Shown one piece after another: positions 59,639 through 64,000 of a DNA stretch of 64,000 bases. Source of the stretch: VXPQ01 sp964608315 (lineage in GTDB: Bacteria > Bacteroidota > Rhodothermia > Rhodothermales > VXPQ01). Where the stretch lies: assembly GCA_964608315.1 (NCBI GenBank), contig CAZSNF010000001.1, positions 186,001-250,000 on the forward strand, read 5' to 3'. The notes under the pieces are model-generated. The model made no database searches, was not told where the DNA came from, and saw nothing but the letters and a program-made list of their open reading frames with translations. Numbering within the stretch: position 1 is the first letter of the stretch; each line of letters opens with the position of its first letter. The position numbers were made by a program, and so were the translations under genes.

Positions 59639-60411
59639 TCCAGGTCTTTCAAAATGCGACGGATGTGCTGGATATCCGAAGACGAATCCGGCTCGCCGCT
59701 AACCTTCTTCCGGTTTTTCGGTTTCTTTGTCCCGGGAATGCGGTCGTCGCTCGACGTTTCGTTCTTCGCCTCTGCATCCGCTTCCGGCTTCGGGCCTGGC
59801 TTCGGGTCTGGCTCCGGGTCTGGCTCCGGCCGCGACGGGGGCGCAGGGGCAGGTTCTTTTTTCTTGCGCGGAGCGCTCTTCCTTTCAGGCGTCTCGCTCG
59901 CAGACCGTTGCCTTGCCTGCTCTTCTTCGCCGGCCGGATACAATTTGCCCAAAACCATATTGGCGTGTTCCTCGTAGCGCGCCAGCAGTTCGGTTTCGGA
60001 CGTGAGCAACGCGCGAAGCCTGGCCATCAATTCCAGGCGGTAATCGTTCAGGCTTGATGCTTGCCGGCGAATCTCGCGGACCGTTTCCCGCGCCTGCTCT
60101 TCCATGCCGCGCGCTTCGGATTCGGCCTTCGCGATCATGTTGCGAGCCTTTTCTTCGGCGTTTCGGATCGTTTTTTCAGAGGATTCCCGGGTAATGCGCA
60201 AGGCTTCCTCCAGCGCCACCTCCACCTTTTCGTAGTGCTTGATCTTGGCCCGCAGTTCGGCCAGCTTGTTTTCAAGTCCCTGGCGCTCGTCAATAGCGCT
60301 TTCCCATTGCGCAGCTGCCAGTTGCAGAAACACCTGCACTTCTTCCGGGTCGTAGCCCCGGAATTTGCGCGAAAATTCCTGCTTTCGTATGTCGAGCGGA
60401 GTCAGTTTCAT
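59635..60411 (-). CDS. divIVA: DivIVA domain-containing protein
   Basis: Curvature-sensing coiled-coil protein that recruits envelope or division factors in other bacteria. The N-terminal DivIVA segment MKLTPLDIRKQEFSRKFRGY has the usual conserved Arg/Phe and Gly-Tyr, followed by PEEVQVFLQLA. A long coiled coil covers about residues 30-165. The C-terminal third is low complexity: charged and proline-rich, PEPDPEPDPKPGPKPE, encoded by 12-bp tandem repeats (59786-59833). It has 258 residues from ATG 60411. Its partner in this phylum is unknown. It probably starts a minus-strand transcript with punA and ileS. Confidence 0.85.
   Translation of the reverse strand: MKLTPLDIRKQEFSRKFRGYDPEEVQVFLQLAAAQWESAIDERQGLENKLAELRAKIKHYEKVEVALEEALRITRESSEKTIRNAEEKARNMIAKAESEARGMEEQARETVREIRRQASSLNDYRLELMARLRALLTSETELLARYEEHANMVLGKLYPAGEEEQARQRSASETPERKSAPRKKKEPAPAPPSRPEPDPEPDPKPGPKPEADAEAKNETSSDDRIPGTKKPKNRKKVSGEPDSSSDIQHIRRILKDLD
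59786..59833. repeat. 12-bp tandem repeat in divIVA
   Basis: Four near-identical 12-bp units (GGCTTCGGGCCT, GGCTTCGGGTCT, GGCTCCGGGTCT, GGCTCCGGCCGC) encode the Pro-Glu/Asp/Lys repeats of the DivIVA tail. Confidence 0.75.
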
Positions 60412-60535
60412 GGCGCAACGCGCTTTATGCCGCAGGGTCTGGATTGTGCGTCTGCATACATCAAGAGACGATAACCGCATATCCCGACAAGGTACGGATT
60501 TTTTTCGATTCGATTTGAGCGAAGCAGAGTTTCCT

Positions 60536-60738
60536 TAAAATAATTCAGGCAAGGCGATCAAGAGGGTCTGTGGCGCGCCTTTGAACGAAACATCGGGCCC
60601 CAAATCCCTTTGCCAGCCCGTGGCCTGCGCACCCTTATGTATTCGTGAAAAGGCGCGCCACAGACCCGTTCCACCCTGCACCAGCACACCTCTGCGCAAC
60701 CCCTGAATTTTGTGGATTAATCAGCGTATCCTTAAGGG
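60536..60738 (+). repeat. Family B repeat, copy B4 (core in inverted orientation)
   Basis: Part of the 332-bp gene-free interval 60412-60743. A perfect 19-bp inverted pair, GGGTCTGTGGCGCGCCTTT (60564-60582) and its complement (60649-60667), encloses a core reading CATCGGGCCCC, TTGCCAGCCC, GCGCACCCTTATG, inverted relative to B1/B2. The right end is TTAATCAGCGTATCCTTAA; the left end is worn, with an older terminus at 60526-60538 (AGAGTTTCCTTAA). The remaining 120 bp next to divIVA hold no gene and presumably its promoter. Confidence 0.85.
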
Positions 60739-60743
60739 CGCTC

Positions 60744-61481
60744 TTAACCGGGGCGTCGCCGAATTCTTTTTCCGAACAGGGCGCTGCCGATTCGCACATG
60801 GGTGGCGCCCTCTTCGATCGCCGCCTCGAAATCCCGGCTCATGCCCATGGAAAGCTGCTCCATGGAGATGTTCGGGGCGAACCGGGGCGGCGTGGCGTCG
60901 AACAGGGCGCGCAGTCGCTGGAACTCGCGGCGAATGGCGTCCGGGCCGGCGTGAAGCGATCCGATAGCCATCAGCCCGAGCACCTGGATATGCTCGCAAC
61001 GGGCTATCTCTTCGAACAACGGAAGCAGCCCGTCCGGGGCAACGCCGAACTTGCTGGCCTCGCCGGAAATATCGACCTGCGCCAGGCAGGGCAATATGCG
61101 TTCTTCCGTTCGGGCGCGTTCGTTCAGCGCGCAGGCGAGGCGGGCGCTGTCCAGTGCATGAAAACAATCCGCGAACCGAACAACGTCTCTTGCCTTGTTC
61201 CGCTGCAAATGTCCGATCATGTGCCAGGTTCTGTCCCCCCCTTGCGTCCGCCCCGGCGCTTCTTTGCTCTTCCGCACCAGTTCCTGTACGCGATTCTCTC
61301 CAAAATGACGTATCCCGGCCCGGTGCGCCGCCTCCACCGCCGCCATGGGGAACGTTTTGGATACGGCGATCAGCGTAATTTCGTCGGGCGAACGCCCGGC
61401 CCGCCGACAGGCTTCCGCAATACGCGCCCGAATCTGCTGCGCGTTGCGGGCAATGCTCTCCATGTCCATGCAGTCCGTCAT
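60744..61481 (-). CDS. YggS family pyridoxal phosphate-binding protein
   Basis: PLP-homeostasis protein of the alanine-racemase-like fold, without known catalytic activity. Family motifs: ITLIAVSKTFPMAAVEAA with the PLP-Lys, RHFGENRVQELVRKS, WHMIGHLQRNKARDVV, VDISGEASKFGV and ISMEQLSMGMSRDFEAAIEEG, split here as SMGMSRDFEAAIEEGATHVR. Length is 245 residues from ATG 61481; ATGs at 61469 and 61463 are alternatives. A repeat terminus (TTATCAGAGTGTCCCC) abuts the start, so an upstream extension of the frame is not used. The permease gene ends 35 bp upstream. Confidence 0.9.
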   Translation of the reverse strand: MTDCMDMESIARNAQQIRARIAEACRRAGRSPDEITLIAVSKTFPMAAVEAAHRAGIRHFGENRVQELVRKSKEAPGRTQGGDRTWHMIGHLQRNKARDVVRFADCFHALDSARLACALNERARTEERILPCLAQVDISGEASKFGVAPDGLLPLFEEIARCEHIQVLGLMAIGSLHAGPDAIRREFQRLRALFDATPPRFAPNISMEQLSMGMSRDFEAAIEEGATHVRIGSALFGKRIRRRPG

Positions 61482-61483
61482 GC

Positions 61484-61499
61484 TGTTATCAGAGTGTCC
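61484..61499. repeat. Solo repeat terminus upstream of yggS
   Basis: TTATCAGAGTGTCCCC matches the terminus imperfectly and lies 3 bp upstream of the yggS start codon, in the 35-bp gap to the permease gene. Confidence 0.5.
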
Positions 61500-61516
61500 C
61501 CGGGAACGCCGCGCCG

Positions 61517-64000
61517 TTACGTTTCCGCGCGCAGCGCCTCCAGCGGAGACTGCCGGTAAATGCCCCGGCTGTATGCGAGCCCGGTCCCTGTCGTCAAAAG
61601 CGGCGCCGCGATCAGCAACGCCAGCGCGGCCGCGATATCTGGCCGAAAAGGCGTATCGAACAGGAACGCTGCAAACGCCCACACCGCCGCAAAAGAAAGC
61701 GTCAGGCCCGTCAAGGCGGCGAAAAACCCGATAAAAAAATACTCGACCGCCATGATTCGGAGCACTTCGGATCGGGACGCCCCCAACGTTTTCAGCAATA
61801 CGCTCTCGCGCCGCCGTTGCGACTGGCTCACCACCACGGCTCCGATCAACACAATGATCCCTGTCAGGATACTGAAGGACGCCATGAAGCGAACCACGAA
61901 CGATATGCTGGAGAAAATAGCGTCAAAGGTGTTCAGAACCAGCGACAAGTCGATAATCGAGACGGAAGGGTGCCTGTCTACTACGGCTCGCTGCAACCCG
62001 GAGGCCTGAACTGCGGTTTCCGTCCGGCTGAGGACGACATGGAATTGCGGGGCTTCTTCCAGTACGCCCGCAGGGAACACCACATAGAAATTGGTTCCCA
62101 TCCGCCGCCATTCCACTTCGCGTAAACTGGCCACCCGGGTCGGGACGAACTCTCCCTGTACGTTGAACGTCAAACTGTCCCCTACGCCAACCTTCAGGTC
62201 CCGGGCAATATCCTCGTCCAGCGATATGGGCGCCAGCGGATCGTTCGGGTCCGCCTCTCCGATAAATTCGCCCGCCGCCAACTTTTCGGATTCGGTCAAA
62301 CGGTCTCGCCAGGTTACGCGGTATTCGCGGCGGTGCGCCCAGGTCGCCGTAGAATCCGCCTGCATGGCGCTTACCGCGCGTCCGTTGACGGAGGCAAGGC
62401 GCATGGTTACAATAGGCACGCTATCCAGCACGGGCAACTCCTGCTCCCGCACGATATCCGTTACCGGAGCGATTTCGTCGGACTGAATATCGAACAAGAC
62501 CATATTGGGCAAGCGTCGGGCCTCGGACAGTTCGAGCTGGCCCAGCAGCGTTCGCTGAATCCCGAAAAGCGTTCCGATCGCAAAAGCGCCCAGTCCCAGC
62601 GAAAGCACCAGCATCGTGGTCTGGTTATTGGGCCGGAACAAGTTGGCCAATCCTTGCCGCCAGATGTAACTCCAACTAGACGGAAAGAAGCGGCGCGTAG
62701 CCCAGACGACGCCTTTCGCCGTAATCAGGAGGGCGCCAAAGCCCGCCGCCAGGCCGGCGGCGTAAGCCAGTCCGGCGCCGGGCGACGGCGCATTGCCTGT
62801 GGCGAATGCGACAATGCCCGCCGCCACGATCCCGAATACGCCCCACCAGAGCGGGTCTTTCAAACTGGACAGACCGGTTTCCACAGTCGAACGCAGGGTC
62901 AAAAGCGGAGATATGCGGCGAACCGAAACGAGCGGAAAAAGCGCAAAGGCCACGGCGGCCCCGACGCCCAGCGCCATGCCTGCTCCGAGCGAACTCCAGG
63001 ATATCGAAAAGGGCACCGCTACGGGGAGAAAATCCTGGAGGACGATCGGCACGAGCGCCTGCACCCCTATGCCCAGCGCAGCGCCCGCCGCGCTGCTCGC
63101 CAGGCCCATGACAAGGGTTTGCAAGGCGTACACGGAACATGTTTGCCAGACGCCCGCCCCAAGGCATCGCAACACCGCAATCGTTGCAAGCCGCCTGCGC
63201 ACGTAGACATGCACGGCGCCCGCCACGCCAATGCCTCCCAGCAGCACGGCGACAAAAGCGATCACATTCAGAAATCGATACAGATTGGTCAACCCCTCGT
63301 CCCATCCTTCCCGGATTTCGGCGACCGTATCGTAGCGAACTTCTTCTTCGCGCAACAGCGGCGCCACCGACTCGACGAGCGCTTCCGGGTCTCTGCCGTC
63401 ATCGAACCGGAAAGCGAGGGCGTACTCCGCCTGGCTGCCCCGGGACAAGAGCGTCGAATCCAGCCGGACGGCGGGAATGTATATGCGCGGGCTGAAAAGC
63501 GACATCATCTGATTTTCGCCCGGCGTCTTGTCGATCCGCCCCGCCACCGGATAGAAACGGCGCCCGATGCGGACGCTGTCTCCGGGCTGCACGTGGAAAA
63601 GGTTCATTACCGCCCGATCCACCAGTGCGCCGCCGTCGGCAAGCCAGCGCTCCGTCGCATCGGCGGGCGTGGTTTCGAGGTCGCCGTAGAAAGGAAAGGG
63701 GCCTTCGATCGCGCGCACAGTCATCAGGCGCGACTGCCGCCCAGCCGGAAACCAGGCCATGGAGGGAAAGGAAACGAGTCGCGCTTGCGTCCCGCCTATA
63801 GAATCAATGGCCGCTTCCATGGCGCTTCCGAACGGCCGCCCGGATTCCAGCATAAGGTCCGCGCCCAGCAATGTTTTCGCCTCGCGGTCCACTACCTTCC
63901 GGAGGTTGCTCCCGAACGACGAAATGGCCACCAGCGCCGCCACCCCAACGACCATGGCGGACAAAAAGAGCGCCAGTTGCCGGCGGCTGCCCCGGCTGTC
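61517..64000 (-). CDS. FtsX-type ABC transporter permease (5' end beyond window)
   Basis: Large multi-helix permease of the FtsX/LolE-like YbbP group, usually working with a separate ATPase in lipoprotein, lipid or peptide export. The readable part of about 828 codons has an N-terminal helix (VVGVAALVAISSF), a long periplasmic region, three helices near the middle (IAFVAVLLGGIGVAGAVHVY and others) and a second FtsX block near the end (FMASFSILTGIIVLIGAVVV, AVEYFFIGFFAALTGLTL). The frame is open through the right window edge (codons DSRGSRRQ), so the start is outside. The cognate ATPase is probably upstream, off the window. Confidence 0.85.
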   Translation of the reverse strand, partial: DSRGSRRQLALFLSAMVVGVAALVAISSFGSNLRKVVDREAKTLLGADLMLESGRPFGSAMEAAIDSIGGTQARLVSFPSMAWFPAGRQSRLMTVRAIEGPFPFYGDLETTPADATERWLADGGALVDRAVMNLFHVQPGDSVRIGRRFYPVAGRIDKTPGENQMMSLFSPRIYIPAVRLDSTLLSRGSQAEYALAFRFDDGRDPEALVESVAPLLREEEVRYDTVAEIREGWDEGLTNLYRFLNVIAFVAVLLGGIGVAGAVHVYVRRRLATIAVLRCLGAGVWQTCSVYALQTLVMGLASSAAGAALGIGVQALVPIVLQDFLPVAVPFSISWSSLGAGMALGVGAAVAFALFPLVSVRRISPLLTLRSTVETGLSSLKDPLWWGVFGIVAAGIVAFATGNAPSPGAGLAYAAGLAAGFGALLITAKGVVWATRRFFPSSWSYIWRQGLANLFRPNNQTTMLVLSLGLGAFAIGTLFGIQRTLLGQLELSEARRLPNMVLFDIQSDEIAPVTDIVREQELPVLDSVPIVTMRLASVNGRAVSAMQADSTATWAHRREYRVTWRDRLTESEKLAAGEFIGEADPNDPLAPISLDEDIARDLKVGVGDSLTFNVQGEFVPTRVASLREVEWRRMGTNFYVVFPAGVLEEAPQFHVVLSRTETAVQASGLQRAVVDRHPSVSIIDLSLVLNTFDAIFSSISFVVRFMASFSILTGIIVLIGAVVVSQSQRRRESVLLKTLGASRSEVLRIMAVEYFFIGFFAALTGLTLSFAAVWAFAAFLFDTPFRPDIAAALALLIAAPLLTTGTGLAYSRGIYRQSPLEALRAET

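Noticed and set aside
1..64000. Transposase, integrase, toxin-antitoxin or phage genes that could mobilise the repeats
   Set aside because: I found none among the readable frames; any enzyme acting on the repeats must be elsewhere in the genome.

Overview
The window is about 64 kb of GC-rich bacterial chromosome filled almost entirely with housekeeping genes. It holds no transposase, phage or plasmid gene. Several families point to the Bacteroidota/Balneolota/Rhodothermota side of the tree, most likely a Rhodothermota-like organism: a GWxTD-domain protein with TPRs, a TraR/DksA-type protein whose zinc ligands are lost, the Bacteroidota family often mislabelled 'ABC transporter ATPase', lamin-tail proteins, a DNA polymerase I with tyrosine in the O-helix, and a general lack of Shine-Dalgarno sequences. 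The taxonomic call is inference from gene content; no rRNA is present.

Layout. 1-3119 (minus): hemA-hemC-hemD with overlapping genes, for tetrapyrrole synthesis. 3248-9352: an M24 peptidase, pepF, an OsmC protein, proB-proA and tRNA-Leu(UAA). 9455-16020 (plus): a cation exchanger, a vWA membrane protein, an M20 hydrolase and a secreted lamin-tail protein. 16108-21395 (plus): an IscA/SufA-type protein, clpC, tyrA with an ACT domain, gcvT. 21682-26870 (plus): comB, ftsK, purK-purE. 27178-35262 (minus): the translation and secretion block ffh-rpsP-rimM-trmD-rplS-smpB-tyrS followed by the GWxTD protein. 35562-36996: 5-formyl-THF cyclo-ligase and a PspC protein. 37390-42826 (minus): polA and a pair of M16 peptidases. 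42943-46711 (plus): nucleotide-sugar genes rfbB, rfbA, an RmlC-like epimerase and a YjbQ-like protein. 46943-50492: an SDR oxidoreductase, a Bacteroidota hypothetical, a K+ channel and an L,D-transpeptidase. 50454-60411 (minus): lepB, a secreted unknown, lepA, lspA, a DksA-like protein, ileS, punA and divIVA. 60744-64000 (minus): yggS and the end of an FtsX-type permease.

The striking feature is a dense, modular family of intergenic repeats sharing a terminus close to TTAAGGATACTCTGATTAA, found alone, as short hairpins, or bounding longer units. Family A (about 260 bp) has two nearly identical copies with 19-bp terminal inverted repeats, a large internal hairpin and a small conserved reading frame. 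Family B (about 210 bp) carries roughly 20-bp internal inverted arms around an asymmetric core. Among the four B copies the core lies in one orientation in two and in the opposite orientation in the other two, while the flanks keep the same direction, which is the pattern expected of an invertible segment. In nine genes the stop codon lies inside or against the terminus, and one A copy supplies the last codons of rfbA. These elements are the best candidate here for something undescribed.
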